Source: JBBATK01 sp046297095
GTDB taxonomy: Bacteria > Bacteroidota > Ignavibacteria > Kapaibacteriales > NICIL-2
Direction: 5' to 3'
NCBI GenBank assembly: GCA_046297095.1
Contig: JBKCNS010000051.1
Coordinates: 19,639-83,638, forward strand
Length of the DNA: 64,000 nucleotides
Position numbers and translations under genes: made by a program. Shown in pieces: positions 43,485-52,196 of the stretch; position 1 is the first letter of the stretch; each line of letters begins with the position of its first letter. The notes below the pieces were generated by a model. It was not told the DNA's origin. It searched no databases and worked only from the letters and a program-made list of their open reading frames with translations.

Positions 43485-43602
43485 AGGCAACACCTGAAAG
43501 CAACACCTGCGGCAGCAGCACTGCTACCGTTGGTACACAACCGTGAACTGTTACCTAGAGAATCGAGCACGTCGCCATGCCCGCTGTTTCTTCACATAAT
43601 CT

Positions 43603-44130
43603 ATGGATGGACGTATGAGTACACCACCTGCCTGGCACGCTACCATGACTGCCGTTGCCGGACAATTGTACCGCTCCTTCGGATACACATCGGCTCAAGA
43701 CCGTGCCGATGCATTGCAAAATGCCCTCCTGCGATTGCTGTCGCTCCAGCGAACGTCGGGACTGATAATGAACGATGATGACATGCGTAAATGGCTGCAT
43801 TGTGTGGCCACGCGAATGCTTGTGGATTCACATCGAGGGCGGCGGTATCTGCAGAACTTTGCGGACTCCGCCGACACCGACGACGACATTCCTCTTGGCG
43901 TTCGGGAACACGCAACCACCGCTCCCGCAGCGGAATCCGATATAGGCATGGATATTGGCTCGGCCTTGTACCGCTTATCGCCTTCGCTGCGGTTTCCCTT
44001 TGAACTTCATTCGCAAGGTTTTAACTGCGAGGAAATTGCCGGCGTGCTGAATATCTCCAGAGATGCCGCGCACAAGCGTGTTCAGCGCGCCCGCCGGGAG
44101 ATGCGCCGCTATCTTCGGGATTACCTTTAG
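43603..44130 (+). CDS. ECF-like RNA polymerase sigma factor
   Basis: 175 residues with a sigma-70 region 2 (AVAGQLYRSFGYTSAQDRADALQNALLRLL, then MRKWLHCVATRMLVDSHR, about 18-80), a variable acidic linker, and region 4 with a helix-turn-helix (LSPSLRFPFELHSQGFNCEEIAGVLNISRDAAHKRVQRARREMR, about 125-168). It would direct polymerase to a set of alternative promoters. No anti-sigma factor lies next to it. Two ATG codons are possible (43603 and 43615); the second has GGATGGA in front of it. A long non-coding, hairpin-rich leader precedes the gene. Confidence 0.78.
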   Translation: MDGRMSTPPAWHATMTAVAGQLYRSFGYTSAQDRADALQNALLRLLSLQRTSGLIMNDDDMRKWLHCVATRMLVDSHRGRRYLQNFADSADTDDDIPLGVREHATTAPAAESDIGMDIGSALYRLSPSLRFPFELHSQGFNCEEIAGVLNISRDAAHKRVQRARREMRRYLRDYL

Positions 44131-44191
44131 TGTTACAGCAAACGCTACAGCACACGAATACGAATAATAAACTCAAGAGGCAGCACGATGC

Positions 44192-45724
44192 TTACAGCAC
44201 TCCGATGCCTGCCTCTTTCCGCTCCTTCATCACACGTACTATTGTTTGCCACACCTGATCAAAGGGCAAAAGCTCCACCACTTCCGGCTCCCGGTGGTCG
44301 GTGATTAGGCGGCGCGTGCGCAGTTCTGCGGCAAGCCGCGCGGACTGCCGTTGTGTTTTCGCGGCATCGAAATCGCATTGCGTCATGATGTGCAGCAGCC
44401 GTACAAACACATCCAGCCTGGCACTTATATGCCTCAGTTTTTTTCGGCGAAGTGTTTGCAGCGATTCATCGCGCAGTTCAATGGCAGCATAATCGCACCT
44501 CATAAAGGCATCGAGTATGTGCGCCACGGCGATACAGGCATTGAGTGTGCTGTATTTGCCCTCATGCGCTCTGCGTGTGACCGGAGGCGAGTGCCCGTGC
44601 TCTGCATGCACATCGGGATCGTGGCCGTTCATGATGGCCGCGAATTGCACATACACACGTAGCATTTGGCATACATCCCGGTAGTAATCGTCGCCGCTAT
44701 ACATTGATGTTCCGACATATTGCTGCATCTCACGCAGATATTCCGCAGCGGCGTCGTGCTTTACCTGCCCCAGGTTCATTATCACAACACGCATGCGATA
44801 CTCCATCCACACATCGGTACCGGCGCGAAGCATGTCTTCGCATTCCCATTGCAGTCGGTCCGCGCGTTCGGGTTGGCACCTCCAGTGCCAAACGAGCATG
44901 GCATCGATAGTGATACGCGCCATGCACAGTCCGGACTTCAAAAACGGATACTCCTTGAAGTACTCATGCATTTCTGAATACACGCAAAGAACATCATCAA
45001 AATCACGGCAGGCCACCGCGAGCTTTCGCCGCGCCTCGTACCACAGCAGGTGCAGGGTGTGCACAGGATACATGGCCCGTAGCTTACCTATTTCTTGCAC
45101 AGCTTTTTCAAGCTCCGGTTGTATATCCTTGCGTACACCTTGCCACACCGAATAGCAAAGGTGCGCGCTGCTAAGGTCCAGGGCTTCCTGCTCTGCAGCC
45201 AGTACTTGTATCCAATACCGCGCGTCGCCCGGCTCTGCGGGATAAGGCATTGCTTGGCCGCGCGAATGCTGCACGCCGGCCAGCGCTCTGAGTGCCGCTA
45301 CTACTTCGGCGCTCAGCATGAATCGCTTCGCTAATCGAAGCAATCGCAGCGCCACCGTTTCCGCAGCTTCGTCCTCGCCAACAGACCTAAGCACATGGAT
45401 CACATGAAGGTACTGCAGTGCGTTTGCGCGGGCGTTATCGTAGGGAAAATCAGTGGCTTCGCCGGAAGTGCCACCGGCAATTATTCTGCAAAGGTCGTCG
45501 AATAAACGAGTCTTTATGCTCCGGTAGGTAGTGGCGGGAATTTGGTGGCGATCAGGATAGAGCAGTCTTCGTGCATCATCGTCGCTGATGATTGCGCCAT
45601 TGCGCAGCGCGGAAAACAGCTCCTGAACTTTTGTTGTTCCGGTGCCGTGATCCGACTGCTGCGCCGCGGAACTCGGCTGAATTAATTGTACTGCCACGTC
45701 AGCCAGTGTTCGAAGAGTGCGCAT
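44192..45724 (-). CDS. Helical-repeat protein of unknown function
   Basis: 510 residues, no signal peptide or membrane helix. Predicted almost entirely alpha-helical with irregular TPR-like pairs (for example AAETVALRLLRLAKRFMLSAEV and AAAEYLREMQQYVG). The N-terminus has a short conserved-looking segment, SDDDARRLLYPDRHQIPATT, before the repeats. AGGAGA precedes the ATG. It converges on the sigma factor gene, 62 bases apart. Such proteins usually act as scaffolds; I cannot name a partner. Confidence 0.6.
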   Translation of the reverse strand: MRTLRTLADVAVQLIQPSSAAQQSDHGTGTTKVQELFSALRNGAIISDDDARRLLYPDRHQIPATTYRSIKTRLFDDLCRIIAGGTSGEATDFPYDNARANALQYLHVIHVLRSVGEDEAAETVALRLLRLAKRFMLSAEVVAALRALAGVQHSRGQAMPYPAEPGDARYWIQVLAAEQEALDLSSAHLCYSVWQGVRKDIQPELEKAVQEIGKLRAMYPVHTLHLLWYEARRKLAVACRDFDDVLCVYSEMHEYFKEYPFLKSGLCMARITIDAMLVWHWRCQPERADRLQWECEDMLRAGTDVWMEYRMRVVIMNLGQVKHDAAAEYLREMQQYVGTSMYSGDDYYRDVCQMLRVYVQFAAIMNGHDPDVHAEHGHSPPVTRRAHEGKYSTLNACIAVAHILDAFMRCDYAAIELRDESLQTLRRKKLRHISARLDVFVRLLHIMTQCDFDAAKTQRQSARLAAELRTRRLITDHREPEVVELLPFDQVWQTIVRVMKERKEAGIGVL

Positions 45725-45904
45725 ACTCTCTCCTTTCTTTCGGTAGTATTATTCTGCGAATAACATACAAAGAAGAGATTTAATTCACTTTGCGGATTAG
45801 CGACCTTTTTAAGGCCTCAGGAAAAGGGCACCCGGACTTATTAACTATCGCTCTGATGCACAAATAGCGGATGGCAGACGGTATAAGCACATCGACGATT
45901 ACTC

Positions 45905-46663
45905 TTACTCTATGTCTTTAATAAACTCGATGGCTTCTTGCTGGCGCTTCTGATCACCGGGCTCCAGGGGTTTCAATGTTGATATTCTGCGAGCCACAGC
46001 TAATGCTTCCTGTTCACGGTCTCCTTCGGCTAAGCAGCGCGCATATTCCAGCTCGAACATGATAAAATCTTTGCGCAGCTCTCTGGCTTTGCTGAGGTAC
46101 TGCAAAGCTTCGTCGTAATTACCCCAACCCAAACCCAATGGCAAGCGAACAAATTTCGGCTTGCGCTGAACGTTTAAATGTGTGCGACCCAAAATGTAGT
46201 AGGCAGCAGCCAGACGCTGGGGTGTATCATTGTGTAATTGAATGGCCTTTGTGGCGTCATCGCGTACTTGAGTAACCACCGCGCCCACACTGAATATCCC
46301 CTTGGTCAAAGCAATTTTTCCGTTGGCCGCTGCGCGATACACATAAGCACCCATGCACGAAGAGTTTTTTTGCAAAGCTTTATTAGCAGCATCAACTGCT
46401 TGGTTGTACATCGTAATGCGCTTGTTCTCGTCCTGCTCTTGATCGCTAAGCAGTACCAGCACTCTGGACAAACGATATAATGCCTGACAGGAAGAAGGGT
46501 CTTCCTGCAAAGCTTTATCAATAGTTTGTTTCGCGCCGCGCACATCAAGTGCCTCTATCTGAGAGTCAAACTGACTGCATAGGGTGTTTACATCTGCATA
46601 TACGGTACCTGCGGTGAGGAACAACGCAAGTAAAGCGGCGCGAACAGCAACGGAGAGTTTCAT
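45905..46663 (-). CDS. Exported TPR protein
   Basis: 252 residues with a signal peptide (MKLSVAVRAALLALFLTAGTVYA) and about four TPR-like helix pairs (for example AKQTIDKALQEDPSSCQALYRLSRVL, YDEALQYLSKARELRKDFIMFELEYARCLAE). A conserved-looking insert, KPKFVRLPLGLGWGNYDEALQ, lies between repeats. It is probably periplasmic. Function is unknown; the layout resembles periplasmic TPR scaffolds or TatT-like proteins, but I see no proof of either. It is divergent from the permease gene. Confidence 0.65.
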   Translation of the reverse strand: MKLSVAVRAALLALFLTAGTVYADVNTLCSQFDSQIEALDVRGAKQTIDKALQEDPSSCQALYRLSRVLVLLSDQEQDENKRITMYNQAVDAANKALQKNSSCMGAYVYRAAANGKIALTKGIFSVGAVVTQVRDDATKAIQLHNDTPQRLAAAYYILGRTHLNVQRKPKFVRLPLGLGWGNYDEALQYLSKARELRKDFIMFELEYARCLAEGDREQEALAVARRISTLKPLEPGDQKRQQEAIEFIKDIE

Positions 46664-46825
46664 GGTTATAGGAGTAAAGTGTGATGTGCGAATATATCAG
46701 CAAATGCGTTTGAGAGAATGCGTACACTGTGCCGCGAAAATGCGCGAAAATGCACAGTGAACTGCGTTGCAAAAAACTATCTTGCGCCGTCTTGCTTTGT
46801 GAGCCTAACACATCAGGGGAGAAGA

Positions 46826-48190
46826 ATGTCACATCGTCTGCGCAGCTTCGACATCACCATGTTGGTGATATCCTTAGTGATTGGTATAGGGATATTCCGC
46901 ACGCCGCAAATTGTGGCTCAGCAAGCCGGTACACTGCCGCTGTTTGCGCTGGCGTGGGTGCTGGGCGCATTCTGTAGTATGTGCGGCGCGCTCACCTTTG
47001 CCCGTATAGGAACAATGCATCCGGTGGCCGGGGGTTTTTACTCCATATTCAGCACGAGCTATCATCCGGGTTTGGCATTCGCGATGAATTGGTCGTTGGT
47101 GGTAACTAACGCCGCGAGCATGGCCGGTGTGGCACTAATAGGAGCAGAGTATTTAGCGCCGGTAGTTGTGCAGGGCCCGGTGCGCGACATTCACCTTCAT
47201 GGTATAGTGTGTACCATTGTGCTGGCGTTGTACATGTTCAACGTGCGTGGCTTGCGCTGGGGAGCAGGAACTCAGAACGCGCTCAGTCTTTTAAAGATTG
47301 TCATGATTCTTGGGCTCAGCTCCTTGATGTTTTTCGTGATAGGAAGCGAGTCGGTGCCGCAAGCAATTCACGAATCAGTACAACAGAGTGCCGGCGGTGC
47401 ATCGCTCCATGATCAGGCGCCGTGGTACTCCGCGCTTGGCACCGCCCTGATCTCGGTATTCTTCACCTATGGCGGCTATCAAAGCACCATTAATATCGGT
47501 TCGGATATCGACACGCCGCAGCGCACTTTTCCTCGTGGAATTATCACCGCAATGATCATCGTGCTGCTGCTGTATGGCTTTGCCAATCTTGCATATGTGT
47601 ATGTGTTGGGATTCGAGGTCGTGAAGTCCTCACCGTTGGTGGCGGCGCAGCTTGCGTCGGCGGTATTTGGCGAGAATGGCATGCGTGTAACAGGAATTGT
47701 CATTGCGGTGTCGGTGTTGGGGTTCCTGAACTCCGGCCTGATGTGCCTTCCGCAAACAATGACAGCCATGGCCGAAGACGGCATGCTGCCCTCGTACTTC
47801 TCGCGATCCATTCACGGCGAAGCAGTGAACGCCCGCACCCTTACCGTGTTTACCGTGCTCATGCTGGTGTTGTATTTCGGGCTGGGAACGTTTCAGCGGC
47901 TCATGAACTACGTGATGTTTACCGACTCCATGGCGCTTGCGCTTGGGGCCGGCTGCGTGTATGTGTTATCTGCTAAAAGTAAAGGCACCAAAAATATTCC
48001 CGCACCTTCTCTTCTATCTTGGATTAGTCATTATGTGGTACCGGCTGTGTTCATTGGAATAATGCTGATTGTTACCCTGAACGTCACTATTTCCGAGCCC
48101 GGCAACGCCATAGCCGGCACTGTGGTGTTTATGCTTGGAGCGCTTGTGTTTATGCTTCGTCGATTTTTAGTTAAAGGTAAAAAGGTATAA
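46826..48190 (+). CDS. APC-superfamily amino acid permease
   Basis: 454 residues with about 12 membrane helices, an inner-membrane transporter for amino acids or polyamines. The first helix has the unwound-site motif IGIGIFRTPQIV, typical of LAT/YfnA-type permeases, and helix 6-7 has FFTYGGYQSTINIGSDIDTPQRTFPRGI, matching the FayGG and E/D...P-R signature. The ATG at 46826 has an excellent ribosome binding site (AGGGGAGAAG); the frame is open to 46718 but upstream residues are polar and unrelated. Substrate cannot be assigned. Confidence 0.88.
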   Translation: MSHRLRSFDITMLVISLVIGIGIFRTPQIVAQQAGTLPLFALAWVLGAFCSMCGALTFARIGTMHPVAGGFYSIFSTSYHPGLAFAMNWSLVVTNAASMAGVALIGAEYLAPVVVQGPVRDIHLHGIVCTIVLALYMFNVRGLRWGAGTQNALSLLKIVMILGLSSLMFFVIGSESVPQAIHESVQQSAGGASLHDQAPWYSALGTALISVFFTYGGYQSTINIGSDIDTPQRTFPRGIITAMIIVLLLYGFANLAYVYVLGFEVVKSSPLVAAQLASAVFGENGMRVTGIVIAVSVLGFLNSGLMCLPQTMTAMAEDGMLPSYFSRSIHGEAVNARTLTVFTVLMLVLYFGLGTFQRLMNYVMFTDSMALALGAGCVYVLSAKSKGTKNIPAPSLLSWISHYVVPAVFIGIMLIVTLNVTISEPGNAIAGTVVFMLGALVFMLRRFLVKGKKV

Positions 48191-48351
48191 TTATTATCTC
48201 CATTATATTTTCGTTAGAATAGTTTCAAGCCAACCTTTAGTGCTATTTTATTCCTGCAGTGGCGCGGGGTTTTTTATTCGATAGAAAACTCCTAATCTCT
48301 ACCACCGCCACTACACTTTTTGCAGACGTACTTGTTTGCCGCTATTGGTTT

Positions 48352-48615
48352 ATGCGTTTATCACCGAAGATACATGTTCGTGTTTGCACTAATGTCTCGT
48401 GCGTGCTTCGCGGCGGAGATGATGTGTTCGACAGTCTTTGCCGGCATGTGAAGTGCGACGACCCCGCAGGTGCGATATCGCGTGGCGTGGTAGTAGAACG
48501 CACCACCTGCTTGGGCCACTGCACCCATGCCCCCGTGGTAGCGGTAAACGACGACCTTTACGAAGATGTAAACGTGGACGACCTTCCCGACTTATACAAA
48601 GAGATCGGCATCTGA
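48352..48615 (+). CDS. Small NuoE-like [2Fe-2S] thioredoxin-fold ferredoxin
   Basis: 87 residues from the ATG at 48352. Four cysteines, C12-x4-C17 (VCTNVSCVLRGG) and C53-x3-C57 (TCLGHCTHAP), have exactly the spacing of the NuoE subunit of complex I and of thioredoxin-like ferredoxins, then VVAVNDDLYEDV follows as in NuoE. It lacks the N-terminal helical domain of full NuoE (about 160 residues). It may pass electrons to a soluble partner. The longer frame to 48259 encodes residues without family likeness. It is not beside other complex I genes. Confidence 0.8.
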   Translation: MRLSPKIHVRVCTNVSCVLRGGDDVFDSLCRHVKCDDPAGAISRGVVVERTTCLGHCTHAPVVAVNDDLYEDVNVDDLPDLYKEIGI

Positions 48616-48810
48616 TCTATTCTCCTTCCGTCCTGCTGTTGTGATCTCGTGATGTTGTGAAGTAGTAGTCGCTTCTGAGTGATCCTGATTCACTCCGAGT
48701 CATCCTGATGTGTCCGTGGTGTCCCCGGCCCGCCCGCTGCGTCGTTCTGTTTCGCTCTCTGCCCCATAGGTGCGATATTTGCGCTCGCTTCACTACTGCC
48801 TACTGCGTGT

Positions 48811-51800
48811 ATGTTCAATCCCCTGCCGGAAAAAATCTCCTATCCTGAGCTCGAGGAAAACATCCTGGACTTCTGGGAAACCAGCGGTGTGTTTCAGCAA
48901 TCGCTTGAACAGCGCGAGCGAGAGAATGCGCCATGGTTCAATTTCTACGAGGGACCTCCCACTGCCAATGGTGCACCCGGCATTCACCATGTGATGGCGC
49001 GTACCCTGAAGGATTTGGTGTGCCGGTACAAAACCATGCGCGGCTACTACGTGCGGCGCCAAGCCGGTTGGGATACACACGGTTTGCCTGTAGAGATTGC
49101 CGTGAGCAAGCAGTTGAACCTGGTTACCAGAGACGACATCGCCGCGTACGGTATAGACCGCTACAACAAAGCCTGCCGCGACTTAGTAAATCATCATATC
49201 ACCATGCAAGGTGGCTGGCGAACGCTTACCCGCCGCATGGGCTATTGGGTGGACATGGACAGCGCGTACATCACCTGCACCAACGAGTATATCGAATCGG
49301 TGTGGTGGGCGTTGAAACAGTACTTTGATAAAGGGCTTATCTACAAGGGATTCAAGGTGGTGCCGCAATCGCCCACTATCGAGACGCCGTTGTCGTCGCA
49401 CGAGTTGTCGTTGGGGTATAAGGAGGTGCGCGATCCCAACGTGTATCTGCGTTTGCGTATCACGGAATCGCCGCGAACCGAGCTCAATGGCGCATCGATA
49501 CTGGTATGGACCACGACACCCTGGACTTTGTTTGCCAATGTGGCGCTGGCTGTGGGAGAGAACATCGAATACGCCCATGTTCGTGTAACCACACAGCACG
49601 ATGGCAACGAGCAGATCAATCATTATGTACTTGCCACATCGCGGTTGAGCATTCTGGATGGAACCGTAGAAGTGCTTAGCACCTTTAGCGGCAAGGAGAT
49701 ACTAGGCTCTCGCTACGAGGCAATTTTCCCTGATGTGGAGTTGGATCTTCACGCACACCCCAATGCCTTGAGCATTGTGCATGGCGATTTTGTATCCACG
49801 GAAGACGGCAGCGGCGTGGTGCACTTAGCACCTGCATTCGGAACGGATGATTTTGACGCGCACAAGAAGTACAACCTGCCCATGCCGGTACATGTTACTC
49901 CCAACGGTCACTTCAAAGAGATAATCAAAGACTTTGCCGGACGTGCCATCAAGACCTTCACCTATGCCGATGGCAGTGTGGAAGAAGGATCGGACAAGGA
50001 CATCATTATTGCTCTGAAAAAAGCGGGAAAAATTTTGAAGTCGTCCATGGACTACCTTCACAATTACCCTCACTGCTGGCGCACCGGAAACCCCGTGATG
50101 TACTACGCGCGCGACTCCTGGTTTATCAGCTCGCCCAAGTATCGCGAGCGCATGATCGAACTCAACAAGACCATTACCTGGCAGCCCGAGGAAATCGGCA
50201 GCGGTCGCTTTGGCAACTGGCTGGATGATGTTAAGGATTGGTCGCTTTCTCGCGACAGATTTTGGGGTACACCGCTTCCCATTTGGGTAAGCGAAGACGG
50301 CAGTGATGCTTTTGCCGTGGGATCTATAGAGGAACTCATGGAGGGCTTCTACCTTACTCCCGGCGGTGCACGCGTACCCGTGGCAGTTTCCGATGCAGAG
50401 CTCGATCTTCATCGTCCCTTCGTGGATAACATTGTGTTCGAGCGCAACGGCAAAACATACAAGCGCGTGAGCGAGGTAATCGATGTGTGGTTCGACAGCG
50501 GCTCGATGCCCTTTGCGCAATTCCATTACCCCTTCGAGAACAAGGAACTTTTCGAAAAGTCGTTCCCTGCAGATTTTATCGCCGAAGGTATAGACCAAAC
50601 TCGCGGATGGTTCTACACGCTGCACAATATCGGCACCGCGGTGTTCGATAAACCCGCGTATCGTTCGGTGGTGGTGAACGAATTGGTGCTGGACAAAGAC
50701 GGCAAGAAAATGAGCAAGAGCCTGGGGAACACGGTAGATCCCTTTGCTATGATGAACACCTACGGCGCCGATGCGCTACGCTGGTACTTCATGGTAAGCA
50801 ATCCGCCGTGGAAGCCCACGCGATTCGCAGAGAAGGATATTGCCGATACCGTGATTGCCGATTTCTTCCGCTCGCTCACCAATACCTACGCATTCTTTGC
50901 ACTGTATGCTAATGTGGATGGATTCACCGGCACCGAGCCCATGGTGCCCGTTGATGAGCGCCCGGAGATCGATCGCTGGATATTGAGTGCATTACACTCA
51001 CTTCGAATTTCGTACTGCACCTACATGGATGCGTACGATATCACGCGTGCAGCCCGCGCCGTGCAAGACTTTGTTCGCAACGATGTATCCAACTGGTATG
51101 TTCGTCGCAACAGACGTCGCTTCTGGAAGGGCGAGAACGACGCCGACAAAACCGCAGCGTATCAAACACTTCGCACGGTGCTCATGGATGTTAGCGAGCT
51201 CATCGCTCCCATCGCGCCGTTCTTGGCGGAAGAGTTATATCAACGCTTGGCAGTGGACGGAGATATATCCTCCGTGCATTTGCGCACCTTGCACCCGGGC
51301 GATGGCGCCGCCGTAGACGCCGACCTGGAACGCCGCATGGCTGCAGCGCAGCGCATTGTGTTCCTTGCTCGATCGCTTCGCGAAAAATCAAAAATCAAAA
51401 CACGGCAACCATTGCAGCGCATTCTTGTGCCGGTGATGACTCCCCAGCAGCGCCGAGACATCCAAGCTGTGGAGAGTTTGATTTGCGAGGAGATCAACGT
51501 AAAGGGCATCGAGTATGTTACCGACGATGTCGGTATCGTGCGGCGCAGTGCCAAAGCTAATTTTAAGTCGATGGGTAAAAAGGCCGGCAAGAACATGAAG
51601 GCCATTGCCGATATCATTCGCACCTTTACGAACGATCACGTACGCATTCTTCAACGCGGCGAGTTTGTTCCTGTAACGGTAGAAAACGAAACGTACTCGA
51701 TTACCCTGGAGGATGTAGAAATTCTCTCCGAGGATATCGAGGGATGGCTGGTGGCAAGCGAGGGCGACACTACCGTTGCTCTGGATACCGAGCTTACTCC

Positions 51801-52062
51801 CGCTTTGGTGGCAGAGGGCCATGCTCGCGAGTTTGTTAATCGCGTGCAGAACCTTCGCAAGAAGGCGGGCCTGGAGGTTACCGATCGCGTGGTGATTCGA
51901 TATAGCACCGGCAGTGATGTTCTTCGCAGTGCTTTGCAAAGTACCTCGGAGTATATCTGCACGGAAACACTGGCCACTGCGCTGGAGCACCATGAACTCA
52001 CAGACGGCGAGGCCACAGACATCAACGAATTGGATGTGGTGATTCAGGTTGAAAAGGCATAA
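48811..52062 (+). CDS. ileS: Isoleucyl-tRNA synthetase, long eukaryote-like type (IleRS2) with altered HIGH motif
   Basis: Charges tRNA-Ile with isoleucine. 1083 residues, the size of type 2 enzymes. The first signature reads GIHH (57-60, in ANGAPGIHHVMAR) instead of HIGH: positions one and three are exchanged. The editing domain follows (WTTTPWTLFAN near 230), then the second signature KMSKS (633-637) and WYVRRNRRRFWKG in the anticodon domain, and a C-terminal DUF5915-like region. Type 2 IleRS tolerates mupirocin, and the swapped signature is reported to raise tolerance greatly. The 195 bases before it hold short direct repeats (GAGTSATCCTGAT near 48676-48710) but no gene. Confidence 0.95.
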   Translation: MFNPLPEKISYPELEENILDFWETSGVFQQSLEQRERENAPWFNFYEGPPTANGAPGIHHVMARTLKDLVCRYKTMRGYYVRRQAGWDTHGLPVEIAVSKQLNLVTRDDIAAYGIDRYNKACRDLVNHHITMQGGWRTLTRRMGYWVDMDSAYITCTNEYIESVWWALKQYFDKGLIYKGFKVVPQSPTIETPLSSHELSLGYKEVRDPNVYLRLRITESPRTELNGASILVWTTTPWTLFANVALAVGENIEYAHVRVTTQHDGNEQINHYVLATSRLSILDGTVEVLSTFSGKEILGSRYEAIFPDVELDLHAHPNALSIVHGDFVSTEDGSGVVHLAPAFGTDDFDAHKKYNLPMPVHVTPNGHFKEIIKDFAGRAIKTFTYADGSVEEGSDKDIIIALKKAGKILKSSMDYLHNYPHCWRTGNPVMYYARDSWFISSPKYRERMIELNKTITWQPEEIGSGRFGNWLDDVKDWSLSRDRFWGTPLPIWVSEDGSDAFAVGSIEELMEGFYLTPGGARVPVAVSDAELDLHRPFVDNIVFERNGKTYKRVSEVIDVWFDSGSMPFAQFHYPFENKELFEKSFPADFIAEGIDQTRGWFYTLHNIGTAVFDKPAYRSVVVNELVLDKDGKKMSKSLGNTVDPFAMMNTYGADALRWYFMVSNPPWKPTRFAEKDIADTVIADFFRSLTNTYAFFALYANVDGFTGTEPMVPVDERPEIDRWILSALHSLRISYCTYMDAYDITRAARAVQDFVRNDVSNWYVRRNRRRFWKGENDADKTAAYQTLRTVLMDVSELIAPIAPFLAEELYQRLAVDGDISSVHLRTLHPGDGAAVDADLERRMAAAQRIVFLARSLREKSKIKTRQPLQRILVPVMTPQQRRDIQAVESLICEEINVKGIEYVTDDVGIVRRSAKANFKSMGKKAGKNMKAIADIIRTFTNDHVRILQRGEFVPVTVENETYSITLEDVEILSEDIEGWLVASEGDTTVALDTELTPALVAEGHAREFVNRVQNLRKKAGLEVTDRVVIRYSTGSDVLRSALQSTSEYICTETLATALEHHELTDGEATDINELDVVIQVEKA

Positions 52063-52080
52063 CGTCCGTGGTGACAGCAA

Positions 52081-52146
52081 GCTTGGAGCAGATAGCTTGA
52101 GCAGATAGCTTGAGCAGATAGCTTGAGCAGATGGCTTAAGCAGCAA
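52081..52146. repeat. 13-base tandem repeat, five copies
   Basis: Units of GCTTGAGCAGATA, with a one-base insertion in the first copy and substitutions in the last two, fill the gap between ileS and the M16 peptidase gene. The period is not a multiple of three and the array is untranslated. Confidence 0.88.
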
Positions 52147-52196
52147 GTGAATAAGCCGAGCGCATACATATGCCTTCATACATTTTCAGGAACCTT

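Noticed and set aside
49825..52179. Long minus-strand frames antisense to ileS
   Set aside because: They mirror codon bias of ileS; no promoter or ribosome binding site supports them.
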